Of a DNA stretch of 64,000 bases, positions 8,752 through 17,738 are shown piece by piece (position 1 is the stretch's first letter; the number at the start of each line of letters is the position of its first letter). Below the pieces are notes generated by a model. The model saw nothing but the letters and a program-made list of their open reading frames with translations. It was not told where the DNA came from and made no database searches. The position numbers and the translations under genes are program-made. The stretch comes from Lachnospiraceae bacterium NK4A144 (GTDB taxonomy: Bacteria; Bacillota; Clostridia; Lachnospirales; Lachnospiraceae), in NCBI GenBank assembly GCA_000424365.1, contig AUJT01000003.1, positions 1 to 64,000 of the forward strand, read 5' to 3'.

Positions 8752-9294
8752 ATGAGCAATAAGGCTAAGATCAGAGAAGTAGCCAAGAAACTTGTACCTA
8801 TTGATGACATTATGTTCAGGAAAATGGCTGAGGATGACGGCTTCTGTCAGGAAATACTTCGGGTTATTCTTAATGATTCCAAACTGATAGTTGTAAGAAA
8901 TCAGCCTCAGTTTCCAGTAACAAACTTACAGGGAAGATCCGTCATACTCGATGCACACTGCATCTTAGGAGATGGTCGTGAAGTCGATATTGAAGTACAA
9001 AAAGCAAATGATGACAATCATCAAAAGAGAGTTCGCTACAACGAGAAGTTTCCTCTGACTTCTGCCGGTAAACACAGATATCGTGAAACTGAGGAGGGAC
9101 AGCAGATTATGTGTGAAATAATTGAAAAGCTTAATTCAGAAGCAAGAGAAGAAGGAATTAATGTTGTTAATGCCCTCAATTTACGTCTTTTAAGCGAAAA
9201 CCGTATTGACGATTTACGCCGGGCAGCAACAGATACTGCTTATCAGACCCAGCTTATAAATGAGCTATTTCCTGAAAAAACGCAGCAGCAATAA
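8752..9294 (+). pseudogene. Internally deleted Rpn-family/PD-(D/E)XK nuclease transposase-like gene
   Basis: The 180-residue product has the beginning and end of the Rpn/PD-(D/E)XK transposase-like family, whose members are usually near 300 residues. Residues 1-93 match the start (KLVPIDDIMFRKMAEDDGFCQEILRV, then the catalytic strand ILDAHC...DIEVQKANDDNHQKRVRYN). At residue 94 the sequence jumps directly to the family's C-terminal helix region (AGKHRYRETEEGQQIMCEIIEKL). About 100 residues between the nuclease core and the tail are therefore absent, in frame. It keeps its own ribosome binding site (GAGGA) and stop codon. I call it a decayed gene, although an expressed short form cannot be excluded. 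Confidence 0.75.
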
Positions 9295-9445
9295 AATACC
9301 TTACTTCTGTAAATCAGATTACGTTTCACAGAAACAAGGCAGCCGCTTTCATCCCAGCGACTGCCTTTCTTATTTACCTGCAATCCCGTCACCATTGGAT
9401 CTCATTTATATGTCCGGCACGTATATAGCCATAGCTACCTTATGA

Positions 9446-10603
9446 TCATTCCTCCGCCTCACCGCGTCTCTCATCCTGCGGAATGAGCGTTCTTACATTA
9501 ACACCATTTACCTGTACATGGTCATCCACTGCAATGACGATACACTGCCTGCCGTCAACCACGCGCGCTTCGATAAGATCTACATAGTCAGGCTTTACGT
9601 GGATCTCTATATCAGGTGTCTTTACGTCAAACTTCTTGATACCGGGAACATTTGATACCATGATCTCCTGATCACCTGCTATGTCTTCGTAGCTGGCATC
9701 AAATTTCTCCATGGCTTCTTCAGGCGCTCCGCTCTTTTCGAAGATCTTCTTAACTTCCATTTTTCCGATCGCGAGGGGTTCGGGATTTTCTTTATTGTCC
9801 TGTACGATCTCAGTGAGGCTGTCATGGATATTCTTCATGACTTCCACATCAGCGCTTTCCCCGAGCACTTCCTCAACAAGCATATTGAAAGTTTCTTTCT
9901 GGTCGCCTGCTGTAAGAGGAGCATCTGCACCAAATACGAAGTTAATGAAATCCGGCTGTATCTCTTCCGGCTTCTTTGTGTAGTAAAGCATCTCATGAAT
10001 ATCCGCAGTGCGGTCTGCGAATGACGGGAAGAGGAAGCCCTTATCGGGAACCTTTACTACCCAGTCCTGAGGCAGTTCGCCGATACGGTTCTTTTCCGGA
10101 TCATAGCCAAGCTCACCCTTTGTAAGCTCTACAGGACAGAGACAGCAGAGCATGTAGCGGTATACGTTCTCTGATGCATCGTCTTCTTCAAGGTTATCTG
10201 TTCCCTTACCCGGTACATCATATACAGCGTAGATCAGAAGGATACAGTACTTTTCGGGATGATCGTAGTGCTCGATAATCTTGTCATAAAATTTATCCAC
10301 GAGTTCATCATCATCCAGCTCACTGTCACGGAGTTTCAGAAGAAATTCCTGCTTTCCGCCCTCTGCTTCTTCTGCGAGAGGGAATTCAAGGTTCATTAAG
10401 TTCTTTCCGATGGTTCCGGTCAGCACCTTCTTGAAAAAAGCAAGGTACTTATGCATTTCCTCTTCCGGAAGAGAAAGAAATGCGTCCTTTGCTGTGAATT
10501 TTTTCTCTTTTTCTGCGCCTACATAGCAGGTGCATATATGCTGTATCGTACATTTATCCGGTGTAAACTGCTTTTTGATTTCAGATATTTCTACTTTGTT
10601 CAT
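9446..10603 (-). CDS. DUF4317 family protein
   Basis: Soluble, acidic protein of 385 residues with no signal peptide or membrane segment. It is recognised as DUF4317 from its start (EISEIKKQFTPDKCTIQHICTCYVGAEKEK) and the segment YDVPGKGTDNLEEDDASENVYRYMLCCLCPVELTKGEL. The family is widespread in Lachnospiraceae and has no known function. No catalytic motif is evident; the CTCYVG and LCCLCPV clusters hold conserved-looking cysteines. It is a single gene with a purine-rich site (AAGGG) before the ATG, and a hairpin repeat (R4) precedes its start. Do not infer an activity. Confidence 0.8.
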   Translation of the reverse strand: MNKVEISEIKKQFTPDKCTIQHICTCYVGAEKEKKFTAKDAFLSLPEEEMHKYLAFFKKVLTGTIGKNLMNLEFPLAEEAEGGKQEFLLKLRDSELDDDELVDKFYDKIIEHYDHPEKYCILLIYAVYDVPGKGTDNLEEDDASENVYRYMLCCLCPVELTKGELGYDPEKNRIGELPQDWVVKVPDKGFLFPSFADRTADIHEMLYYTKKPEEIQPDFINFVFGADAPLTAGDQKETFNMLVEEVLGESADVEVMKNIHDSLTEIVQDNKENPEPLAIGKMEVKKIFEKSGAPEEAMEKFDASYEDIAGDQEIMVSNVPGIKKFDVKTPDIEIHVKPDYVDLIEARVVDGRQCIVIAVDDHVQVNGVNVRTLIPQDERRGEAEE

Positions 10604-10638
10604 AACTTTTCCCTTGCCTTATCAATTATTTAAAACAA

Positions 10639-10690
10639 GAATCCAACTTTGTCGGATTCTCCGCGCCAGCGCGGAAGCCGTAGTTTTTTC
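10639..10690. repeat. Double-hairpin repeat family R4, copy 1
   Basis: GAATCC(N9)GGATTC at 10639-10659 is followed at once by CCGCGC(CA)GCGCGG at 10661-10674. The same two-hairpin unit occurs at 34735-34790. Both sit 20-40 bp upstream of a minus-strand start codon (DUF4317 and the P-type ATPase), so they may be part of the 5' leader. Confidence 0.65.
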
Positions 10691-10734
10691 CTATCCATGC
10701 GCGTCGCATCCGGCACACTAATTGCCCCGCATGA

Positions 10735-10764
10735 GAACAGGGACAAGTTTTCTTGTCCCTGTTC
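10735..10764. terminator. Perfect 13-bp hairpin, possible terminator of the sensor kinase gene
   Basis: GAACAGGGACAAG pairs perfectly with CTTGTCCCTGTTC around a TTTT loop, 41 bp beyond the hybrid kinase stop codon. No T run follows, so intrinsic termination is uncertain; it could protect the mRNA 3' end. Confidence 0.5.
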
Positions 10765-10804
10765 TGTCTATGTATGATTAATAATCAGTATACCGCAAAC
10801 CATC

Positions 10805-13800
10805 CTAGATTTCATTTATTATTTCTTCAAGCTTTTCCCAGTCAAAAAGCTTTAAGTTTTTCCGGATCTCTCCAAGTATCTCACTGTCTTTTTCCGGAAG
10901 ACGATACTTCATCACCTCATCCAGAATGGTCTCGACTGCATCATAATCCATCTGCGGTATGACTTCCTTAAGTGCCTCATAGGCTTCCTTCAGTTCATCC
11001 TCAGGTATCAGTTCTTTGCCGTCATCGTCCTCTTTCTGATTTTTGATCCGCTCCAGTGCCTCCTTAAACCAGAGATACTTATCAATTAGCGGTCTGTGAT
11101 TGGCCTTTATGAAGTCGATATCGCCTTTCTTCCCTGCCATTTCCAACGCTTCTGCAGATTTTGACAATTCATTCGCTCCGATTATCCTGGCAGAAGACTT
11201 CAGCGCATGAACCTTTACGGTATATAACTGATAATCGCCATCTGCAAAGGACTTTTCCAGCACATCAGTATTTATTTCGATAGTTGAATAAAACATACTG
11301 ATGCTGTTTATAAAGAGATCATATCCACCGGAGCACCTGACACCATCTTCAACAGATATTCCATCCACATCATTTAACCAACTATATTCTTCAGGAAGCT
11401 CCTGCAGCTTAGGTTCTTCATCTCCACAAACCTCATCTATCAGTTCCTTTGGCAGGCTGTTATATAGAGCTTCCTCGAGTTTTACAGTATCTACAGGCTT
11501 TGACAGATAACCGTTGAACCCCTTTGAAACATAGAAATCCTCACCTCCGGGCTCTACATTTGCCGTTAGTGCAAAGACTATCTGCTCCGGCAAAAACTCA
11601 CGGATCTTTTCCAGAGTCTCCAGTCCATCCATTCCCGGCATCATGTGATCCAGAAGGATTATCTCAAAGCTTTCTTTTTTTAGTATCTCCAGGCATTCTT
11701 CACCACTTTCGGCTGTGGTTACCTGTACCTTCATAGCTTTTAATAATCCTCTCATGACCGACAGATTCATGGAATTATCGTCCACAACGAGGATTCTCGC
11801 CCGCTCTGAAATAAATTTAGGCACATACGGACCACCTGACACATTATCTTTATGCTCCTTAAATACACCTATCGGTTCTTTATCGACAATTTTTTGATCG
11901 ATCGTCAGGATAAAATCAGAGCCTTCACCATAGACACTTTCGCACCAGAGATCACCGTCCATAAGTTCAGCAAACCGCTTTGAGATATCCAGGCCCAGTC
12001 CGGTTCCCTGTATGCTGCTGTTTTTTTCCTCATCTAGTCTCTCATAGGCGTTAAAGATCTTTGTCATATCCTCTTCCTTTACGCCTATGCCTGTATCCTT
12101 TACAGAAAAACGCAGCGAGCAGACATCATTTTCTATCTTTGTCACGGAAACAGTCAGCGTGAAACCGCCCTTTTCCGTATATTTGACTGCATTAGTCAAA
12201 ATATTCAATACGATCTGCTTTATCTTTCCTACGTCTCCATAAAGCTTCCTCGGCAGCTTTTCATCGATATCAACCTTAAAGAAAAGATCCTTTTCACTGC
12301 TCCTTACGCGTACCATTGATACAATAGCACGGAGATTATCTACAGTAGTCCACTCCTGTTCTACCAGATGCATCTTTCCGGATTCTATTTTTGATATATC
12401 CAGTATGTCATTGATCAGTCCCAAAAGAGATTCTGCCGCACTTTTTATATCAAGTCCGTAATTTACTATTGCCGTATAGTATGCTGCCGGAACATTTTCA
12501 TGATCTTCCCTCAGCATTATCTCATTCATTCCCATGATGGTATTAATTGGCGTTCTGATCTCATGTGACATATTTGCGAGGAATCGTGACTTTGCAGTGC
12601 TTGCTCTGTCTGCCTCATCCTTTGCTACGCGTATCTCCCTGTATTGGCGCTGTATGATGGTAAACCTGAGAATAACCCATACGAGCAGTACCACAGATGT
12701 AAGTATCAGTAATGCTATCGCTATCCTCACAGAGGTTCGCTCAAAAAATCCCGGAAGCTTAACGATTTTGTAACTATCATCCTGCAGTACTTTCCTTGTT
12801 TCATTATCAAGTATCTGTATATGAAGCTTATATGAGCCATAATTGAGATTTGTATACTCAAGCGCCGTATCTACGCTCCTGCGGCTGGTGATACCACTAT
12901 CGTTTGCCCCCTCAAGCTCCACATGAACCAAGGGATCACTCAGCGAATAATCCATTATAGAAGGTTCTATCCGTATACGTCTCACTGCCGGCGGGATAGT
13001 ATACACACCGTCTTTGTCCTGTATTATCGGAGCACCGTCACAATATACAGCCTTTATACCGGTCTTGATAAAGGGACTATTATCTGTATAATCATAGATA
13101 TTTACCCTGTTCACTCCATCCGCAGATGAGATAAACAGGAAGCCATTATCCGACATATCGTTATAGGCATTCCTTATCGGTGTGCTGGTCAGACCATTAT
13201 TTATCGTATATTCCCGATATTCCTCTATAGAATCATTCAGAGCATCTTCTGCATGTATACGGCACAGTCCAAAGGCAGACAACAGCCACAGGGTATCATC
13301 ATCGCCATGGAACACATCAAAGTTTCCTAAAAATGGGATCGTGGAGACTTTTTTTACTTTTCCGTCTTTTATGTACTGCATCGAATTTGATGTAAATATC
13401 CAGACAACACCGTTCTTATCATCTCTTCTAATACGCTGGATCACCATGCTCGTAAGCCCGTCTTCCATGCCGATCTTGCTTACCTTTTCATCCTTGACCA
13501 CATATATTCCACCGCCATCCGTGCCAAGGTAGTATTCTCCGTCAAACCCGTCAGCAACAGAGATCAAAACCGGATCCGTTATCCCGTCTCTTTTCGTATA
13601 AACACGTTCGATAGCATTATTGCTTATCACAGCAAGACCGCCGCTGGTTCCTACCAGAATACTGCCATCCTGAGCTTCATAGGTACTGCGTACCTCAGAA
13701 TTCGGCAGTCCGTCCTCAACCGTATAATTTTTTATTTCCCCTTTTTCCGAATAGCAAACAACTCCCAGCTCTTTTTTATACGTCGATATCCACAGGTTGT

Positions 13801-15028
13801 TTTTAGAGTCCCTTTTTAAACACCGTATTCTTTCTCTTCCGATAAAATCGACGATCGGACTGCTCTTAACTTCACTTATGGTAGGCAGATTTATTATCTT
13901 TATTCCGGAATCCGTTCCTATATAGAGATAGTTATTTATGACGCAGCAGCAAGACGCTAATTCCGAGTCTATTCCGGCTAAGGAATTTACGTTCAAAAAA
14001 TTACTCGTCACAATTTTCATGAGTCCCTGTCTGCTAGATGCAACCCATATATTTCCCTGATAATCGGCAGTCAGCATTTCAATTCCGTCATTCATCGGAA
14101 GCTCAGGCAGTTCGACAAATCTGTCTTTTCTGTCTATATATCCGATCTTCTCAGCTGATGCCAGCCATATCCTATCGCATGCTGAAATGATCCACTTAAT
14201 GGATGTAAGTCCATCAACGTAGATTTTTTGCATTTCATCTGCTTTTTTTCCAAAATCACCATAGTAAAGAACTCCTTCATTTGTTCCCAGATATATTTTA
14301 CCCGGATTATTCTCGTCCGGATAAATTGAAGTGATCTTGGGCGTTGAAATAGTCGTATTTCGGTAGTATGCAGATACTACACCATCTTCTATCGAAAAAA
14401 TATTTCCTGTTTTTGTATAACCGTATATTATTCCGTCTTTACCCGTACACATTCTCAGTACGCGTTCATTTCTAAGTCTGGTATCAGCTAACGGAGTAAA
14501 GTTAAAGTTTTCATCTACGCAATATATGCCGTCGGTTGTCCCGACAAAGATCCTGCCATCGTTATCTTCTGCAAAAGACCGGATCGAAGCTGCCCGAAGT
14601 CCTTCTTCATATCCAAAATGTCTGTAATCATCCTGGTGCAGATACACCATCACACCGTCACCATTTGTTCCGATCCAGATCCTTCCCTTGCTGTCCTCAA
14701 ACAATATCCTTCCGCTTGTGAAACCATCCGCCGAATTAAATATTTCAAATGCGGATCCATCGTAACGCATGATGCCACTGTATGTTCCAACCCAGATATA
14801 ACCCTTTCTGTCAGAAATTATATAATTTGCATCGATACTGTAGCCCACCAGATTATTGAGCATTATCGGTGCATAGGTGGTATTCTCTATCTGCTTTGTA
14901 ACTGCATATCCGCCGCCTCTGTCCGTTTTATTTGCCTTAAATTCCTTCGCTGATATATCTTTCGACAGGCAGCACAAAATCATTCCAGCTAAAAGCAAAA
15001 ATTTTACAATGAATTTCGATTTATTCAT
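10805..15028 (-). CDS. Hybrid sensor histidine kinase with periplasmic-type propeller, REC and HPt domains
   Basis: Large membrane sensor of 1407 residues with the domain order of hybrid two-component system (HTCS) proteins. A signal/anchor segment (3-27) is followed by about 650 residues of two-component propeller repeats (recurring Y-x-G-T-x-x-G and IWIGT blades such as RIWIGTNGDGV), a Y_Y_Y domain (about 690-770), a membrane helix near 785-810, HisKA with FLANMSHEIRTPINTI (His about 820), and HATPase_c (VLNILTNAVKYT, DTGIGV, GTGLGLDISK). A receiver follows (LLDHMMPGMDG, Asp about 1126), then HPt (VKVHALKSSARIIGA, His about 1273). No DNA-binding domain follows, unlike Bacteroides HTCS proteins. 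The start chosen is the ATG after AAAGG. Next to glgP it may sense carbohydrate; that is inference. Confidence 0.9.
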   Translation of the reverse strand: MNKSKFIVKFLLLAGMILCCLSKDISAKEFKANKTDRGGGYAVTKQIENTTYAPIMLNNLVGYSIDANYIISDRKGYIWVGTYSGIMRYDGSAFEIFNSADGFTSGRILFEDSKGRIWIGTNGDGVMVYLHQDDYRHFGYEEGLRAASIRSFAEDNDGRIFVGTTDGIYCVDENFNFTPLADTRLRNERVLRMCTGKDGIIYGYTKTGNIFSIEDGVVSAYYRNTTISTPKITSIYPDENNPGKIYLGTNEGVLYYGDFGKKADEMQKIYVDGLTSIKWIISACDRIWLASAEKIGYIDRKDRFVELPELPMNDGIEMLTADYQGNIWVASSRQGLMKIVTSNFLNVNSLAGIDSELASCCCVINNYLYIGTDSGIKIINLPTISEVKSSPIVDFIGRERIRCLKRDSKNNLWISTYKKELGVVCYSEKGEIKNYTVEDGLPNSEVRSTYEAQDGSILVGTSGGLAVISNNAIERVYTKRDGITDPVLISVADGFDGEYYLGTDGGGIYVVKDEKVSKIGMEDGLTSMVIQRIRRDDKNGVVWIFTSNSMQYIKDGKVKKVSTIPFLGNFDVFHGDDDTLWLLSAFGLCRIHAEDALNDSIEEYREYTINNGLTSTPIRNAYNDMSDNGFLFISSADGVNRVNIYDYTDNSPFIKTGIKAVYCDGAPIIQDKDGVYTIPPAVRRIRIEPSIMDYSLSDPLVHVELEGANDSGITSRRSVDTALEYTNLNYGSYKLHIQILDNETRKVLQDDSYKIVKLPGFFERTSVRIAIALLILTSVVLLVWVILRFTIIQRQYREIRVAKDEADRASTAKSRFLANMSHEIRTPINTIMGMNEIMLREDHENVPAAYYTAIVNYGLDIKSAAESLLGLINDILDISKIESGKMHLVEQEWTTVDNLRAIVSMVRVRSSEKDLFFKVDIDEKLPRKLYGDVGKIKQIVLNILTNAVKYTEKGGFTLTVSVTKIENDVCSLRFSVKDTGIGVKEEDMTKIFNAYERLDEEKNSSIQGTGLGLDISKRFAELMDGDLWCESVYGEGSDFILTIDQKIVDKEPIGVFKEHKDNVSGGPYVPKFISERARILVVDDNSMNLSVMRGLLKAMKVQVTTAESGEECLEILKKESFEIILLDHMMPGMDGLETLEKIREFLPEQIVFALTANVEPGGEDFYVSKGFNGYLSKPVDTVKLEEALYNSLPKELIDEVCGDEEPKLQELPEEYSWLNDVDGISVEDGVRCSGGYDLFINSISMFYSTIEINTDVLEKSFADGDYQLYTVKVHALKSSARIIGANELSKSAEALEMAGKKGDIDFIKANHRPLIDKYLWFKEALERIKNQKEDDDGKELIPEDELKEAYEALKEVIPQMDYDAVETILDEVMKYRLPEKDSEILGEIRKNLKLFDWEKLEEIINEI

Positions 15029-15061
15029 GATAAAACCTTTCATAGCCCGAACCAGACTCAT

Positions 15062-15075
15062 TTCAAACGCTTTCG
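15062..15075. promoter_or_regulatory. cre/LacI-operator-like site
   Basis: On the minus strand CGAAAGCGTTTGAA matches 12 of 14 positions of the catabolite responsive element consensus (TGWAARCGYTWNCW). It lies 35-50 bp upstream of the preferred start codon of the hybrid kinase and beyond the glgP terminator. Confidence 0.35.
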
Positions 15076-15080
15076 GATAT

Positions 15081-15114
15081 TAAAACGCGCCCAGCCTATA
15101 CAGGATGGACGCGT
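15081..15114 (-). terminator. Terminator of glgP
   Basis: ACGCG and CGCGT pair, continued by CCA/TGG and CCT/AGG around an ATAC loop; on the minus strand TTTTAAT follows. It is placed 70 bp after the glgP stop codon. Confidence 0.75.
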
Positions 15115-15184
15115 ATGTCTTTTACTATCTCTTCACCCTCACACCTGTATTATCGGATACACAGTGTAAAACTTTAGAGTTTCT

Positions 15185-17497
15185 TTATTTTTTAGTTGCT
15201 GCCTTTTTTTCTTCAGTTGGCTTCCATACAGGAACCTTCCAGATGTCACGATTGTACTCTGCAATGGTTCTGTCTGATGAGAAGAAGCCTGCGTTTGCGA
15301 TGTTTACGAGCATCATCTTCTTCCACTTATCACGATCTTCGTAGTCTGCAAAGATCTTGTCCTTTGCCTTGATGTAGTCCTCAAGGTCAAGGAGTGTCAT
15401 GAACCAGTCTTTATTTAAGAGTTCTTTGTAGAGACGCTCCAGATTTTCCTTGTGACCTACCTTCATGCACTCAGGTCCTACGATAAAGTCTACAGCTTCC
15501 TTGATGACCTTTGACTTCTTGTAGTAGTCCTTTGATACATAATCAGCTTTCTCATAATGCTTGATGACTGTATCGGAATCTACACCAAAGATGTAGATAT
15601 TGTCATCACCTACGAGCTGATGGATCTCTACATTTGCTCCGTCATCTGTTCCGAGAGTTACAGCTCCGTTAAGCATAAACTTCATGTTTGATGTGCCGGA
15701 TGCTTCCTTTGATGCAAGGGATATCTGCTCGGAAATATCGCAGGCAGGTATCAGCTTCTCTGCGTAGTCTACGTTGTAGTTTGTGACCATAACAACCTTG
15801 AGGTACGGGCTTACCTTCGGATCATTATTGATGATCTTCTGCAGTACGAGGAGCAGATGGATGATATCCTTTGCGATCACGTAAGCAGGTGCAGCCTTTG
15901 CTCCAAAGATGCAGGTAATAGGTCTCTTCGGAATCTTTCCGCCCTTGATCTCCAGATATTTATGGATGATGTAGAGCGCATTCATCTGCTGTCTCTTATA
16001 CTCATGGAGTCTCTTTACCTGGATGTCAAAAATGGAGTTCTCGTCAAGCTCTACGCCCTCGCGTTCCTTTATAACCTTTACGAGCTCTTTCTTTTTGCCT
16101 GCCTTTATGGAAAGGATCTCATCAAGAGCTTCTTCGTTGTCCTTGAACTCAAGGAGCTTCTTCAGCTCATCTGCATCCTTTCTGTATCCTGTTCCGATCC
16201 ACTTATCAAGAAATGCTGCCAGAGGACGGTCGCACTCGAGGAGCCAGCGGCGGAAAGTGATTCCGTTTGTCTTGTTATTAAACTTATCAGGATAGATCTT
16301 GTAGAAGCAGTTAAGTTCTGTGTTCTTTAAGATATCTGTATGGATGGCAGCTACACCGTTTACGGAGTATCCGTAGTGAATGTCGATGTGAGCCATGTGT
16401 ACTCTCTTATCAGCATCGATGATCCATACCTTTTCATCCTTATACTGCTTCTTCACGCGATTTGCGAGCTCCTTGATGATGGGTACCAATACCGGAACCA
16501 CTTTCTCAAGGTAAGGAAGCGGCCACTTCTCAAGTGCTTCCGCAAGGATCGTATGGTTAGTGTATGCGCAGGTCTTGCTGACAACTGCAATGGCATCATC
16601 CATGGTGAATTCTTCTTCCTGAGTAAGGATACGGATAAGCTCCGGAATTACCATTGTCGGATGTGTGTCATTTATCTGGATAGCTACATGCTTATCCATC
16701 TCATGGAGATCAAAACCCTTTTCCTTAAGTTCCTGAATGATGAGCTGTGCTCCGTTTGATACCATGAAGTACTGCTGATAGATTCGGAGAAGGTTTCCTG
16801 CTTCATCAGAATCATCAGGATACAGGAAAAGTGTCAGGTTCTTTTCGATCTCAGTCTTATCGAAGTCGATTCCCTTCTTTACGATAGACTCGTCTACTGT
16901 CTCTACGTCAAAGAGATGCAGCTTATTGATGCCGCTCTCATAACCTGTTACGTCGATGTCATACATTCTGGACTGAACTGTTCTGTCACCAAACTTTACA
17001 GGGAATGATACGTCTGTCTTCTGAAGCCAGGATTCCTTTTCGATCCAGGTGTCCTTCTCTGCGTTCTGCAGGTAGTCCTTGAATACCTGATGGAAAAGTC
17101 CGTAATGATAATTAAGTCCGATACCTGCGCCCGGGATACCGAGAGTCGCGATAGAATCCATGAAGCAGGCTGCGAGACGTCCCAGTCCACCGTTTCCGAG
17201 TGACGGCTCCGGCTCTTCCTCTTCGATCTCTGTTAAGGACTTTCCGTTTTCCTTGAGGATCGCTTCCACCTCATCGTAAGCACCTACATTTATAAGGTTA
17301 TTGGATAAGAGCTTACCGATAAGGAACTCAGCGGAGATGTAATAGATTTTTCTGTCTCCGTCGATCTGAGGTCTCTCTTCCATCAGATCCTTTGTGAGCT
17401 GCATAACTACGTGGTACAGTTCTGCAGTCGTACACTGCTTGATGGGACGGCCATAGAGCTTACGTGCGAGCTTGTCAAAATGTTCTGCGATAACCAT
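15185..17497 (-). CDS. glgP: Glycogen/maltodextrin phosphorylase
   Basis: Releases glucose-1-phosphate from alpha-1,4-glucans with inorganic phosphate (GT35). It has 770 residues. The pyridoxal phosphate lysine is Lys606 in [27 protein letters not shown], and the upstream phosphorylase signatures [46 protein letters not shown] and [12 protein letters not shown] are all intact. The C-terminal lysine-rich tail (EEKKAATKK) is dispensable-looking. AGGAGG precedes the ATG. A sigma-A promoter and a perfect LacI-type palindrome lie upstream, and a LacI family gene lies upstream on the same strand, so control by sugar supply is likely. Confidence 0.96.
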   Translation of the reverse strand: MVIAEHFDKLARKLYGRPIKQCTTAELYHVVMQLTKDLMEERPQIDGDRKIYYISAEFLIGKLLSNNLINVGAYDEVEAILKENGKSLTEIEEEEPEPSLGNGGLGRLAACFMDSIATLGIPGAGIGLNYHYGLFHQVFKDYLQNAEKDTWIEKESWLQKTDVSFPVKFGDRTVQSRMYDIDVTGYESGINKLHLFDVETVDESIVKKGIDFDKTEIEKNLTLFLYPDDSDEAGNLLRIYQQYFMVSNGAQLIIQELKEKGFDLHEMDKHVAIQINDTHPTMVIPELIRILTQEEEFTMDDAIAVVSKTCAYTNHTILAEALEKWPLPYLEKVVPVLVPIIKELANRVKKQYKDEKVWIIDADKRVHMAHIDIHYGYSVNGVAAIHTDILKNTELNCFYKIYPDKFNNKTNGITFRRWLLECDRPLAAFLDKWIGTGYRKDADELKKLLEFKDNEEALDEILSIKAGKKKELVKVIKEREGVELDENSIFDIQVKRLHEYKRQQMNALYIIHKYLEIKGGKIPKRPITCIFGAKAAPAYVIAKDIIHLLLVLQKIINNDPKVSPYLKVVMVTNYNVDYAEKLIPACDISEQISLASKEASGTSNMKFMLNGAVTLGTDDGANVEIHQLVGDDNIYIFGVDSDTVIKHYEKADYVSKDYYKKSKVIKEAVDFIVGPECMKVGHKENLERLYKELLNKDWFMTLLDLEDYIKAKDKIFADYEDRDKWKKMMLVNIANAGFFSSDRTIAEYNRDIWKVPVWKPTEEKKAATKK

Positions 17498-17525
17498 AGA
17501 TTAGATCCTCCTTCATAAACATCAG

Positions 17526-17555
17526 TTTATATCTGACAAAATGTTAAACATTCAA
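17526..17555 (-). promoter_or_regulatory. Sigma-A promoter of glgP
   Basis: Reading the minus strand, TTGAAT (17550-17555) and TATAAA (17526-17531) are separated by 18 bp. The predicted start of transcription lies about 20 bp upstream of the glgP start codon, just before AGGAGG (17507-17512). Confidence 0.7.
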
Positions 17556-17595
17556 CTGGTTTTCTTTTGTTTGTTGACTCCCTCAAGCTAACATA

Positions 17596-17609
17596 GGAAA
17601 ACGTTTTCC
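17596..17609. promoter_or_regulatory. Perfect LacI-family operator palindrome
   Basis: GGAAAACGTTTTCC is a perfect 14-bp palindrome with the central CG typical of LacI/GalR/CcpA operators. It sits about 40 bp upstream of the glgP -35 element, between glgP and the LacI family gene at 17739-18752. Confidence 0.65.
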
Positions 17610-17678
17610 GCAATACATTTCCAAAAATAAATCAAAAACTGTGTATTTCTACTATCAGAAGGTTCATTTTTTTGTCTA

Positions 17679-17738
17679 TTATGATGATGACAGGGTCAAA
17701 AGTAAAAAATCCGAGTGTGTTTGCACATGAAGGATTTT
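17679..17738 (-). terminator. Terminator of the LacI family gene, derived from repeat family R3
   Basis: AAAAAATCC pairs with GGATTTTTT around a GTGTG/CACAT stem; on the minus strand a run of T follows the stop codon region. About 49 bp (17679-17727) is nearly the same as the end of the R3 element at 23325-23374 read on the other strand, so the terminator seems to be a piece of an R3 copy. Confidence 0.75.

Noticed and set aside
10735-10764. Hairpin GAACAGGGACAAG as a certain terminator
   Set aside because: No T run follows, so it is listed only as possible.
15185-17497. Glycogen phosphorylase as truncated because it has 770 residues
   Set aside because: All family motifs are present and bacterial members vary around 750-830 residues.
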